DNA of 64,000 nt from Homarus americanus (Eukaryota > Arthropoda > Malacostraca > Decapoda > Nephropidae): positions 3,703,804 through 3,767,803 of the forward strand of contig NW_024726235.1 of assembly GCF_018991925.1 (NCBI RefSeq), read 5' to 3'. Shown here piece by piece: positions 23,743 to 35,879 of the stretch (its first letter is position 1; each line of letters begins with the position of its first letter). The position numbers were made by a program, and so were the translations under genes. Below the pieces are notes generated by a model that searched no databases, was not told the DNA's origin, and saw nothing but the letters and a program-made list of their open reading frames with translations.

Positions 23743-26700
23743 TTAAGGGCGACCACCGTGGCACTTGTCAAGTAGTAACTCAAGGAAGAAGACAGCAACA
23801 CTGGCGGCCTGGCTGAAGAGGAGGATGAGGAAGACTCCTTGTAGGTGTTCGACACTCAGTGGCCGCTCGTTGTGCTGCTCCTCCCCCGCCTGCTGCTGTA
23901 GACGCACGTAGTCTTGACCCAGGACGTCCTCCGATTTCATCTGTCAGAGGGAACACTTTTAAGTGATAACTCCAACTAACAGTGTGTTACGTCACGAGGG
24001 TTGAGAGTGTACCTTATTTTCTGGTCAAGTCACCTTTACCTTGAGGGAGGAGGATTGTCCCTGGTTGTTACTCGGAGTTGATGTGTGATAACTCCGGCAT
24101 CCACCAGGTGTTAGGAGAGGAGGACAGTTATTGGTAATTACCTTGACAGCGAACTTAAGGTTTGGCCCTTTAGAGGTGCTGGCAGAGAGAGAGAGAGAGA
24201 GAGAGAGCGAGCTATCATTGGTCATTACCTTGAACCAATAAGAGACGAGTCCAGCCTCCACCAGGCGCTTGATGCCCTGGTCGAACTTGTACTTCCAGGC
24301 GGTATTTTTTTGGAAGTACCAGCACAGGTGACCAGGGTACAGCTGATCCTTCAACATGTATGAGTTTGTAACCTGGGGATACAAGTGAAGTTTCAGTACC
24401 AATTACATCTTTGAATAACTACATAGTTTGATAATATGAATGATTTAAAAAGCTTAAGACTTAGTTGTTTGGAGTAGATGATTCTTCGGGGAATATGGGG
24501 ATTAAATTCACTCAAGTGTCATAAAGTACACATTTATACTACTAAACCTGAGGTCCTGGTCTATCTCTTCCTTCCTTCATCTGTAACACTCAAAACCTTC
24601 GTTATCAGTCAGCCAGTCTTACAGTATTCTCTACCTGTCCATAGTCACGTCACCTTATAATATGCGTAGAGAATAATTTTCCCGTAGGAATAACTTTCTA
24701 TGAAGGCGTGGGTGCCGCTCAGCAAGTACGTGATGACTTCATCATATTTTATGAAGAGGTCCAGCTTGTCTCCCAGGGCCTTGTACACCTTGTTTTCCGA
24801 CGTCATAAGCGCCCCGGGTACGAACTCCCCGTAGTCACACATGACCAACCTGGCGGCAGAAAGCGAGGTTGTCATGTCTTGGTTGTCTCTCATACACTGT
24901 TCATTACCGTTTCTCGTTCCTGAGTATTAGTCAACGCTTAGTCTCCTTGTTATTCTAGGTCAAGTGTTAGGTAGTTTAGTCACTAGGCAAGTACCTGTAG
25001 TCACTCTGAGCCAGCTCTTCTAATGTCTGGATACGCTCAGGAAACACAGGGATGGTGAGGAAGGCGATGAGGTTGGCGGTGTAGGCGGTGGTGAGGATGA
25101 AGCAGTAGATCAACCAGGTGCCCACCAACACACGCTGCCACTGAGCCGTCGGCAGGACCGGCAGGCTGTGGTTCACTACCCCTCTAAGCAGGTAGGGCCA
25201 TGTTCGTCCCAGTCCGCCCAGAAACGGCTCCGGCTGTAACCAGTCCTGAGAAAACATCATGAATGAAGACAAAACTCAGCAGACGTAAAGAAAGTGACCA
25301 TACTTGGAAATTTTGACAGGAGCGACAAATATGTGTACAGTATGTGTGTCTGTACTGTACGTGCATGTATTTACGTCTGTATCTAACTTACAGAGTCATT
25401 TTGTATTCGAGAACCGTAAATAATTATTAAATTTTAGGACGTGCAATAAAGAAGAAGCTAAAAATCAATAGGATTAAATTCAGATCATTTCATTGAGAGG
25501 AACATAAATAGTCTCCCTGGTTATATTTAGGTTCCTGTTTATAGCTCGACCTAAAATATAATAATAATTTAGGCTTCCCGAGTAAAAACATGACCCTATA
25601 ATTGTGTGTTTGTTAAGTGCTTATTCTTAATCATGTTCCTGGGTTTTACCTGTAATGGATTTACCTGACAAATGTTGAGCTAATAAGATGCTTACATAGT
25701 ACCAGAAATATTTGAATTCACTTATTTTGGGTTTTCATTTTCAATATTTACCAACCCAACCCAACCCAACCCAACCCAACGCAACATCACAGACTGTAGA
25801 AGGCAGGGTTGGGGAGTATCCAGTTTAATAGGTCCTTTGTGACAAATTCCGCTAACTGAAGTAGACAGTTTATGACTCATCTTTCACTCAGTACAATACA
25901 CAGTACACCTTTGTAAAAGTCTTTCGAATTAAAGTCAAAATTTAATTTACCTGCAGAGTCATGATGAAGACAACAATGAGAAAGGTAGCCCCGACAGAGA
26001 GCCAGAGGGAGGGCAAGAAGGGGTAGTACGTGGCGCGCCATTTGGGCAGGGGAGCTGGGGTCATCAAGGCCACTCCGAATCCTTCTGCCCAATACGACAT
26101 GCTGGCGTCGAAGGCCGCCAGCCGTTCTTCTGTTTTGACGAAATAGTTCACAGTAAAGTTTTTCTCCCCTCGGTGAACCATTCCCAGCATGCCGTTCCAG
26201 GAGCCGTTCTCATATGACCCCCACTGTTCATCAGGAGGTATTGTTGTGAAATTATACCTGTAGTCGAGTACACCAGCCAAGGCGCCCAACATCTCTGCCA
26301 CAACTCCATCCCCGACTCCCTCAGCCTCTGTTGCCGACTGATACAGATACGGAGTATCGTCTAACCATGTTCCCAGCTGGAATTCATAACCTTCAAATGA
26401 CTGGTACCGATCTACGAATATATCCTCAGAGTTAGGGAAGGTCGTTGGATTCCAAGCTCCTAGCAGAATCACTGGCTGCAACTTAAAGAAGGGTAAAGAC
26501 GTGTATAGTCCTGTCTTTGGGCTTATATTCTGGGATGTAGGCGTCAAGTTTTCCAAGAGGACTAGTCTCTCTATTCCCTTAAAAACATTATCCATCAACA
26601 GGGTCTGGACTGATTCAACAGCCATACTGAAGAGAATAAGATATTTAGGGTTCCACTGGAGAGAGACGACCTCAAAAAATGGTCGGGGATCCTCCTTAAA

Positions 26701-27012
26701 TACAACAATATGGATGGCATGGTCCCCTTGAAGCACTGAGGCGGGCTGGTCATTGGACCATAGATCCCCGTCGGAGCCCAGGTCAACCAGGACACAGGGA
26801 GAGTCCTGGAGGGCTGGGAGGGCCAGCAGCTGCTGCAGGACCCAGAAGTCTAGGTCAAGGTCCAGGTACAAGACGACACCCCGTCCTGCCAGGGGACCAC
26901 CCAGCACTTCCTGAAGCGTCTCAAGACGGAGCGAAAAGGTCGGCTTCGTGTTGAGGAGCGTCAAGGCAGGATGTGTTAGGAGCAGTATACCTGTTAATAG
27001 GAAGAAGACCAT
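23743..27012 (-). CDS. Ionotropic receptor (IR), glutamate-receptor-like ligand-gated channel
   Basis: IRs are protostome relatives of ionotropic glutamate receptors, acting in the plasma membrane mostly as chemoreceptors. Exons are 27012-25951, 25245-24995, 24849-24654, 24372-24229 and 23940-23743, all GT-AG and in phase, giving 616 residues. The ATG at 27012 begins MVFFLLTGILLLTHPALTLL, a signal peptide. An upstream TTG in the same frame is not a start. Order: divergent N-terminal region; ligand-binding lobe S1 with TEER at about 294-297 in the place of the glutamate-binding Thr/Arg; M1 at about 336-353; pore region; M2 with AYTANLIAFLT (408-418), the SYTANLAAFLT equivalent; lobe S2 with AFIES (Glu about 489); and M3 at about 586-608 with a short cytoplasmic tail. 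It lacks a full iGluR amino-terminal domain, as is normal for divergent IRs. The exact subfamily cannot be assigned. Introns hold short GA repeats. Confidence 0.92.
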
Positions 27013-27280
27013 GACTAACTTCAAGTGTTAGAAGACGCTTCTTCAACATGTTATGGTCCTTCCTACTGGTGTAGAAGCTGAGGTATTACTGGGTGATGGC
27101 TGGCGCACGCGTGCACGCGCACACATACATGCGTCACTCGTAACATACCAAACGAGGCCATTTACTGAATCTCTGATGCTTAAAGTAGATTATATCGACT
27201 TGCCAGTCTTCATTTTCATTCCCGCCAAATGATAATAATGCACGCTATCACATTACACTGAGCTGGCTGATCCAAGCACG

Positions 27281-27333
<53 letters not shown>

Positions 27334-27971
27334 ATAATGATAGTCTACTGTCGATCAATTTCAAGTGACTGTAAGGACTGCCGCAATCACCTCAAGGATC
27401 TAATATTCACCACACTGTTGATCCTCAGCTCAATAAAATCCATTACGAGGGTTTAATCATCCGATCCATAAGGACTTTTGTTTACTCAAAGTCCCGCCCC
27501 TCCGCCCCCTGCCCTCTTGTTTGGTTCCAGTGCTCACATTATCACCTCAGGTACGGTAAGGGTAAGGTGAAGTCATCTGAAAATCATGTACCTGTATATA
27601 TATATTATTTGCAACTCTATAATCTAGTCATAATGTTCTCTGGATATATAACATGACAAATGTATTTATATGAGATGAAGGATACTTTATCTCTTTCTCT
27701 TGACTAATACAGTTAAACTAATCTAACTTTATCCAACCTAACCTAACCCAACCTAACTATCTGGTCACCGGATGCATCAAGCCACACCTGAACGATGATG
27801 ACCCTCACAAGCAAGAGTTTTTATCAGTTATGTCATGAAAGACAGAGACTAGGTGACCTACGTGTTTAATAGCACGTTAATTGTTTAGGCATTATAATAT
27901 CAACTTTTGGTATTCTGTGAGAGAGCTTAGACAACACCATCTCTGATCGATAAATAGATAATAGATAGACA

Positions 27972-28043
<72 letters not shown>

Positions 28044-28414
28044 CATTATTTTCGTCATATAAGTCATTGTGCATGGACGATAAATTGACAAGATTAACAG
28101 AATAATGAGCTGAGAGCAAAACAATCAAGTTAATGATGATGAATATTGACAAATACTTTACCATTATTTGTACGATAACAACAACAAAGTGTACAACACT
28201 TAATGATCGCCTTCATCATTACCTTCAAGAATGATAATTTATCAAAATATATGTATTGAATTGGTATACAGTTGCTGGCATGTTTTGTGAGATGTGGCAC
28301 CACCGTCCACCAGACAATAGATAGGAGCCAATGACGTACTACTTGGTAATGCAGACAACTGTACTGCACGGTATAAAGATGTCTTTACACCTTGGTGTAC
28401 CTCACAAAACTAAC
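27013..28414. other. Intergenic region upstream of the IR gene
   Basis: (GA)n tracts lie at about 27282-27330 and 27976-28041, with a short TTAGG-like patch at about 27737-27760. No gene. The IR promoter should lie in the first part, on the minus strand, but no clear core motif was seen. Confidence 0.5.
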
Positions 28415-28486
28415 CTCCCCGGCGGGGAATCGAACCCCGGTCTCCTGCGTGACAGGCGGGGATACTCACCACAATACTACCGAGGA
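28415..28486 (-). tRNA. trnD-GUC: tRNA-Asp (GTC), variant copy with anticodon-stem mismatch
   Basis: A 72-nt tRNA-Asp on the minus strand with two differences from the identical copies. One is G to A in the 3' anticodon stem (GCAGG for GCGGG), which creates a C-A mismatch. The other is A to T in the D-arm (TATTGTGG). It may be a decaying copy. It pairs divergently with 28737-28808. Confidence 0.85.
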
Positions 28487-28736
28487 ATCGGCATGATATA
28501 AAGATCACTTTTGATCCGCACAATAATGTCGCCTTCATGCACTATTTATTATGAATTAATGTGGATTTGTTTATTACGCTTGTAGGTATACACTGACCCT
28601 CATACTGTAAATTTCGTCATAAACAGTTACACAACACAGAGTAAAGGCATCCACACTTTATATACAATATATATGTTGGCAACTCTAATTTAAAATTAAA
28701 CACAAGATGACATAAGAAATCCGCCAAAGTACCGAT
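28487..28736. repeat. tRNA-pair spacer, inverted duplicate of 19729-19972
   Basis: The complement of this stretch matches the spacer of the other tRNA-Asp pair over roughly 180 bp at high identity (for example tataaagtgtggatgccttt and cagtgtatacctacaagcg). Divergence is greatest near one tRNA. Confidence 0.85.
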
Positions 28737-28808
28737 TCCTCGGTAGTATAGTGGTGAGTATCCCCGCCTGTCACGCGGGAGACCGGGGTTCGATTCCCCG
28801 CCGGGGAG
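28737..28808 (+). tRNA. trnD-GUC: tRNA-Asp (GTC)
   Basis: A complete 72-nt tRNA-Asp identical to the 17521, 19657 and 19973 copies, followed by 'gtaagtttt' as Pol III terminator. It is the right member of the second divergent pair. Confidence 0.95.
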
Positions 28809-29706
28809 GTAAGTTTTGTAAAATTATAATTTAGCTTTCAGGCATATTATTCAGAAATATAAGTGCTATAACTGAAATTTATTATTAATTTTATATAGTT
28901 TATGCACGCATCTTAGAGAGTGCAGACGCGACTCAGCCACTGATACAGATACTGGTGACGCGCCCAGCTGACTCTACCTCACCTCACAGGAGAACATGTG
29001 GCCGGCTTGTGAGTATCGAAGTACAGTATGAAAAATAACTTTTGTAATTGATGTTTTTGGTATAAGAAGAAACAAATAAATAAGTGGATATTCAGTAACC
29101 ATACAATTTAACACTGTCTCAGCATGTACTGTTCTACTTAACAGTGTGGACATAAAAAAACAATGGTAAACAATAATTTATTTTCACCAAGGATATCTTG
29201 TTGGACCGTTGTTTGTTGTTATAATATTATTACTGCCCTTCAACAACTAAGATCTTTAACTGCGTAACAAGGTTAGTAAGATTGGGGTGACTAATCAAAT
29301 AACACTAAACCAACAAAATAGACAAGAATCTGACTTTACATATGACCAACACTATACACCTAACTGCTTGTATGAGACTGGTGTAACTTTTATTTCTCAA
29401 CAGAGCAACACTTATATAAAATGCTCTCCTCTTACAGTAGTTTCATCAACACTCCACAACTAATAGTGACTACGTTAATGTGGAGTACAAATGGTATGCT
29501 CTGAACACCGTAAAGTAATTACACTGTATATCGTAGTTTGTTCTTGCGTTATGAACATAAGGTAGAATGATAAATTATAGATAAAACTCTATAAACCACC
29601 TAAACTTTTAAAATTATTAAATATTTCAATAGAAGTTTTAAAAATAAATACAACATAACTAAAATAGAGTGATATAAATAGTAAAGGAAATACGAACCAT
29701 AACGTA
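28809..29706. other. Noncoding spacer
   Basis: AT-rich, no recognised gene. A short ATG followed by a donor-like 'ggctt|gtgagtat' near 28996-29014 is the only exon-like signal. Confidence 0.4.
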
Positions 29707-29777
29707 GCATCGGTGGTTCAGTGGTAGAATTCTCGCCTGCCACGCGGGAGGCCCGGGTTCGATTCCCGGCCGATGCA
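29707..29777 (+). tRNA. trnG-GCC: tRNA-Gly (GCC)
   Basis: A complete 71-nt cloverleaf. The acceptor stem GCATCGG pairs with CCGATGC, the A box is TGGTTCAGTGG, the anticodon loop is CTGCCAC with anticodon GCC, and the B box is GGTTCGATTCC. Discriminator is A. A T-rich terminator (cctttttaattttt) follows. Confidence 0.96.
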
Positions 29778-30744
29778 TCCTTTTTAATTTTTCTTACTCT
29801 TATGGATAATGTAGAATATTGTCTACCTGAGTAATTCCGCAGCACACAAAAATCCCCCCGATATTTTTATACTTGTTATGTTGGATAAATCCTAACCCCA
29901 TTCATAACGAAAATCTTAAAATTCGGCATCAACAAATAAATAATAGTTTACATCTATCTGTCTGTCTCATTCATGTTCATAGTTTATCTACATCCGTAAT
30001 TCATGTAACAAAACAGGGTCAGGCATGCCACCAATCTCTCATAACGACGCGCAATTAAGCTATTAACTGAGTCATAGCTTGTACCCGGGAGCCTCGACCA
30101 GCTACCTCCACAAAGCACGAGACAGGCAAAACCTCACTCTCACCCGGACGTGACGCTGAACACTTCCCGTCTATTTCAAACACAACAGAGAGGAAAAAGT
30201 TATGCATGATTGTCTGTTACCCGTAGCGTGTGATCTGTCTATGTCATGATTCACAGCCATATTGAGTCATCTAATTTGCTTTAATGGACTGTTAGCTGTG
30301 AAATTACCGACATGCATACAGTAGTTCGAATAACTATGTGTCTTAAGATTGATAGGCATATTTTACTATAAAAAGGGGACACACACACACACACACACAC
30401 ACAGAAGGTCGACGAATTACCACTGATTTTATGGACAATATTTTACCTCGACCCAAAATGGAGGAAAAACGAAGTTAGTTTACGTTTAATATTTGTGTTG
30501 TTGTTTTGTTTGTGTATATCTCTGTCATGGAGGCTGTCAATATGATTGTCATATATCAGCGGGATCTTCAGAGAAAGTTGGAGCAGCCACACACACACAC
30601 ACACACACACGATAAAAGCTTAAGATATGTACAGTTGGGTACACAGCAGGTGAACGCTGCCCGTGGGTATAACAAGTCTAGGGTTTCCTTCCCGGGATGC
30701 TAAGAAACCCCCAATACAGGAAACCCTAATAACAAACGTAGTGT
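29778..30744. other. Noncoding spacer
   Basis: (CA)n runs near 30379-30402 and 30590-30611. No gene recognised. Confidence 0.5.
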
Positions 30745-31450
30745 GAATTTACGACACAGCAAGTCCCTCTAGTGGTGTGAAGTTACGACAGAGCAAGTCC
30801 CTTTAGTGCTGTGAGTTTACAACACAGCAAGTTCCTCTAGTGGTGTGAAGTTACGACAGAGCAAGTCCCTCTAATGCTGTGAGTTTACGACACAGCAAGT
30901 CCCTCTAGTGCTGTGAGTTTACAACACAGCAAGTTCCTCTAGTGGTGTGAAGTTACGACACAGCAAGTCCTTCTAGTGCTGTGAGTTTACAACATAGCAA
31001 GTCCCTCTAGTGCTGTGAGTTAACGACACAGCAAGTCCCTCTAATGCTGTGAGTTTACAACACAGCAAGTCTCTCTAATGCTGTGAGTTTACAACTCAGC
31101 AAGTCTCTCTAATGCTGTGAGTTTACAACACAGCAAGTCTCTCTAATGCTGTGAGTTTACAACACAGCAAGTCTCTCTAATGCTGTGAGTTTACAACACA
31201 GCACGTTCCTCTAGTGGTGTGAAGTTACGACACAGCAAGTCCTTCTAGTGCTGTGAGTTTACGACACATAAGTCCTTCTAATGCTGTGAGTTTACAACAA
31301 AGCAAGTCTCTCTAATGCTGTGAGTTTACAACACAGCAAGTCCCTCTAGTGCTGTAGTTTATGACACAGCAAGTCCCTTTAGTGCTGTGAGTGTACGACA
31401 AACAAGCCCTTCTAGTGATGTGATTTACAACACAGCAAGTCCCTCTATTG
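30745..31450. repeat. 34-bp minisatellite with a built-in hairpin, ~20 copies
   Basis: The unit is approximately tgctgtgagtttacaacaca followed by gcaagtccctctag. Copies vary at a few sites (taatg/tagtg, ccctc/tctct). Every typical unit contains GCTGTG ... CACAGC, so each can form a 6-bp stem with a 9-nt loop. Several copies in the first third have the variant 'gtgtgaagttacgacacagc'. Confidence 0.9.
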
Positions 31451-32340
31451 AACACTTCCCCCTGAAACGTACTTTTTCTTCCAGGATGAACAGTGAAAGC
31501 TCTTGCATGCTGTCGGTCATAATTTCTTTCCCAGGGGGTTCTAGTGGGGTCGCGTCATCACACGGTCGACATTCACTCACTCTCCGCTCGCGGCTTCAGT
31601 GTGGCTCTAGCAGCCATAGGTGATGTAGGTAGTGTACACTCTTCTCTCTACACCTGGACCTGACTGTACTGCCAGTCATCTGCACTACCCTTCACCTTAA
31701 ATAAGAGTATATGATCCCTATCCTGTATCGTAGAGGTAAGATGATTTATATCGTGTTGTTTATTATCTGTAAACTTGATAAAAATTATTGCTTTTGTTTA
31801 CTTAATTTACATCATTAAAAACAATATGGAAGTGCATGTTTTTTTATTATTTCGTGTATTGTTTTGTAATAAGGAAAATATCCCCGTGACATTTAAGGTA
31901 ACAGAATATAATTGCCGGTGTCAGTCACCACTTTCATTACGGAAGTTGAACAATTGTGTAAAAGAGTTATATAATACTGTTAGCATGTCGTAATGAAGCA
32001 GTGATTTGGAAAGCATCGTAACTCAAGCATGACATCACAATCATTGACTGTTATAAAAGTTATCGTTACGGTTATTATTTATATTATGAATGTATCAATA
32101 GTAGTAATTATAACTCACCTGAAGATTAACCACCCCTTGTTTATTTCGCCGGAAGATAAAACACCTTAACGCTACCAGTGGCTTCTGTTAGGTTAGGTGT
32201 TAACTCATCAGGTAAAGTAAGCTGGGGTGTCTAATCATCACGTGATCTGTATGTATATTGACGTAGAGTGGGAAGGAGAATTATTATGACTAATTTCTTA
32301 TATTAACCCAAATATGTCGTAGAAGTGATACCAAAGTTGC
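31451..32340. other. Noncoding spacer
   Basis: Apart from the dispersed repeat at 32112-32248, no gene recognised. A donor-like 'cgtagag|gtaag' near 31730 could end an untranslated exon, without further support. Confidence 0.4.
32112..32248. repeat. Dispersed repeat family, three modules
   Basis: 'tcacctgaagattaaccacc' faces 'ggttaggtgttaactcatca' and then 'ggggtgtctaatcatcacgt', so modules occur on both sides of a TTAGG-like core. Related to the copies at 21385, 22968 and 41100. Confidence 0.65.
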
Positions 32341-32344
32341 TTAA

Positions 32345-32447
32345 GTGACGTCACCGATGTACCCAAGTTGTTTTCATAACGTCACATGGTACTCAAATCA
32401 TTTTCATGACGTCACAGGATACTCAAGACGTTCTCGTGACGTCACAA
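32345..32447. promoter_or_regulatory. Tandem array of CRE-type TGACGTCA palindromes
   Basis: Perfect TGACGTCA sites occur at 32346-32353, 32407-32414 and 32437-32444, with a one-base variant TAACGTCA at 32377-32384. Spacing is 30-31 bp, because each is part of a diverged ~30-bp tandem repeat (…actcaa..ttttcatgacgtcac). CREB/ATF and other bZIP factors bind this palindrome. TATA-like 'gctataaacc' occurs downstream at about 32518 and 32605, and an ATG with a consensus donor (ttccaag|gtaagag) at about 32640-32668. A promoter is inferred only. Confidence 0.45.
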
Positions 32448-32706
32448 TAACACTGTCTATTGGTCACATTAGTCTCGTGGTTACAACCCCTTTGGTATTA
32501 TCAACTCCCTCTCCTGTGCTATAAACCCCAGCGCCAACAGGGGCAATAAACAGCGCCTGACGTTCATTCCTTACCAACCTATTAAGACGCAAGTGTGGAG
32601 AAGCTATAAACCAGACGAGCGTACGCCCGGCTTTTCCCTATGGTGGGACGTTCTTTCCAAGGTAAGAGACTGAAACTCATCTTAACTTAGTCAAATCTTG
32701 TGGAGC

Positions 32707-32762
<56 letters not shown>

Positions 32763-34520
32763 TTTATGTTGATAGTCTATAATGACACTGGAAATATGTA
32801 AGTGTGTGTGTGTGTGTGTGTGTGTGTGAATAATTACAATATTCTCTCCAAATTTGAGAACTAAATGCATACACCATCAGACCCTAAAGTATACTGGACA
32901 GAAACCATTCCAATACAAACACACGTGCTGAAGACTTAGGGAATAAGGACGTGTTATTTTATCAACATCAGCCAAGAGAGCCGTAGATGAACCGACGTGC
33001 AGGGATGTAACTACGACCGTGGTTATGTAATGATGTTATTATTTAAGTTTGATTGAAGGAATGACATCGTGGGGAATAAGTCAACAAATGCTTTACAGCC
33101 TTACAAAAACTAACCTAACCTAACATTATCTAACCTAATCGAACCTAACTTAACCTAATCTAATATAACCTAACCTAATCTAACCTGTCTAAACCTTATG
33201 CAACCTACGCCAACCTTATCTAACCCAACCCACCCTAACCTACCCTAGCCTTATCTAACCTAACCTAACCCTTACCTAACCTAACACGAAGATAAACGTC
33301 CTCAGTAACCACAGTCGATGATTAAGTGAACGATGTAAGTGTTGACTTTAAGACGTGTCTGTATTAAGTTCAGTCTGTGTTATTTAATCAGCTGGTATAG
33401 TCTCTACTACCGTGTTATGACGGTGATCACACGGGAGGGAGACATGAAGAAGAAGAAGAGATGATTAATAAACTATCATCCATAGGGTTAGGTTAGGTTG
33501 CTCATGCTAATACCGGTTCATGATAATGTTCGGTTATACTCATCATTCTTGACACAGATGGCGGGCGGGTGATGAGAGGACGGGCGTGAGTGATTCCCCC
33601 TCTGCCGGAGGATCATTTCACGCCCCGTAGGCTATGACATATCGCCATGAACACGCCAGACTCGCACGTAAATCCATATGTTATTTTTTGTTCATCTATC
33701 AGAGAGAGAAAGAGAGAGAGAGAGAGAGAGGGGGGGTGGGGGTGGAGAGGGCATATAAAATAGCGAAAATCTCAGTATTATTTCTACTCTTAAGTGAGTC
33801 AGTTAAATACGTCCTTACTTTACGCTGAAATTATAAGTAAAGAAACTTCTGATAATCCAATTCGTCAGACTATCCAAGTATACTTATCTACTACCTTGTA
33901 TACTTAATGATTATTGTATTATATTTTTCCTTTTTGTAATATAAAACTGTACCACTCTATCGCTGTATTGTCTAACTAGAGGGTAAGTACAGAAGTATCA
34001 CTGTGTAGTATTCGAGGTGTTGTGGTAGGTTGGTGGAGGTGAAGGTGTGGTGGGTGGTGATTGTGTGGTGGGTGAGGAACTAAGAGGGTGTCGAAGGCCG
34101 GTTCTCCCAGTTTTCACGGTCGGGTTGTGTTATGGGTTCCGTGTTGGTGTGTTGACTCTGTATAAGTTAACGTTTGATGGTATACCTTATTCTTCTGGTA
34201 AAACGTTGTTGAGTTAACTTAATGATGGTAAGCAAACGTTTCATGGGTTTACATAAGAACTAGTGGCTGTTACTTGTAAAAAAAAAACTCAAATCGGAGC
34301 CATTAAACCTTATCTATTTCACTTAAGTTTCGACACATACTGTACACACATGAGAGGTTGACATAGATGACGAAGAAATATAATTAAGACTCTACCTTAA
34401 CTAACCATGATCTCTTATACGTCATATATAAGAAAATAAAAACGTAAAAACCTCTGAGAATTGACAAACACGTTAACAAAAGATAAAGATTTTAAATTGT
34501 GTTATCGTGCTATCTCGTCA
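32448..34520. other. Noncoding region with SSRs and TTAGG-like DNA
   Basis: Contains (GA)n at about 32708-32758, (GT)n at about 32803-32827, a degenerate CCTAA/TCTAA field at about 33110-33290, and GA plus G-rich SSR at about 33701-33745. No gene recognised. Confidence 0.5.
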
Positions 34521-34695
34521 GTTAAATGTAGCCAATCAGAGGGGTTGTTTTCTCTTGATAATACCGTTTAACCAATCAGAGGACATTTTATAATAAATTG
34601 CCGTGAAATTTTAACCAATCAGAGGATCCCTTGTCATTTCTTGTCGTGAAATTTTAACCAATCAGAAGACATCCTGTAATTTCTTGTCATAAACG
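34521..34695. promoter_or_regulatory. Four tandem CCAAT-box (NF-Y type) sites
   Basis: The 11-mer (t/a)(a/g)CCAATCAGA occurs four times, at about 34530, 34570, 34614 and 34657, all in the same orientation. The last three lie in a repeat unit of about 43 bp ending 'cgtgaaattttaaccaatca'. CCAATCAGA matches the extended NF-Y binding consensus. No coding gene starts within the next several kb that I can recognise, so promoter function is uncertain. Confidence 0.4.
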
Positions 34696-35160
34696 TTAAC
34701 TAATTCTGTAACGACAACAATAACAACAACAATAATAATAATAATAAATAATAAAATAACTACAACAACAATAACAACAACAATTGCAATATTACAACAA
34801 CAATATTACTAACTAATAAAATAACAACAATAATAATAAAAAATAATAAAATAACAACAACTAAACCTCATCCCACTTCACCGAATGAGGTGCAGATTCC
34901 CGGAACACAACCCGTAAATAAGAAGTCTGTTAATTACGGGTTATTTGTACTTCCTGGTTGATTAAAATGTTGAGTTACGGGTTGCCTGACGTCATTCATG
35001 AGCCAGAACGACAGTGGGAGTGTTGGTAGTCGTGGTAGTTAGTGGTAGTCGTGGTAGTTAGTGGTTGGAGCGGGAAGGTAGTGAAATTGTTACGGGTTGT
35101 GTAGCAATGAGAGGCCAGGAATAATTAGTGTCATATGGTTAATTCAGTGTGACTACGAGG
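34696..35160. other. AAT/AAC-rich low-complexity DNA
   Basis: Imperfect (AAT)n and (AAC)n at about 34715-34862. Otherwise featureless. Confidence 0.6.
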
Positions 35161-35164
35161 GTTG

Positions 35165-35423
<259 letters not shown>

Positions 35424-35600
35424 GCATACGGGGAGAGAATTCAGAACGTTGATCAAGGCAGCTTCACTCCTCTAGTGTTCACAACCTCTGGTGGGATGGG
35501 ACCAAGTGCAAGATGCTTCTACGCCAGACTCGCGGAGGTGATACCCGAACAGAAGCAGCAGCCCAGAAGTTATGTCACAGCCCACCTTCACCACTCTATG
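35424..35600 (+). mobile_element. Fragment of a retroelement-type ORF (SFTPLVFTTSGGMG motif)
   Basis: An open plus-strand frame reads YGERIQNVDQGSFTPLVFTT, then SGGMGPSARCFYARLAEVI. I recognise a segment of the form 'Y..R....(E/D)..SFTPLVFs.sGGMG..a..F...La' from C-termini of reverse-transcriptase-bearing elements in many marine invertebrates and vertebrates. The frame is unbroken for about 57 codons, but the usual following RxxLRF...LRG block is not found, so it is a fragment. Its left edge coincides with the end of the GTA array. Confidence 0.65.
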
Positions 35601-35841
35601 CCTCTCACTTGGTCACCTGTAACTAATATAATTTACACACAGGTAAATGTATTTATCACTCTCCACCTTCCTCCCTTTCTCGTTTTCTCCTTCCCTCTCC
35701 CCCTCCCTTCTCTCATTTTTGCTCTCATTTCCACTCATCAATTAGATCTGTTTCTTTAATTATTTAATAAATGTCCTACATATTTTTTGGGGGGTGAGGA
35801 TATCTATTTAATTAGTGTGTGTGTGTGTGTGTGTGTGTGTG

Positions 35842-35879
<38 letters not shown>

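Noticed and set aside
30745..31450. CRISPR-like direct repeats
   Set aside because: Units are directly adjacent and diverged with no unique spacers, and the context is eukaryotic; it is a minisatellite.
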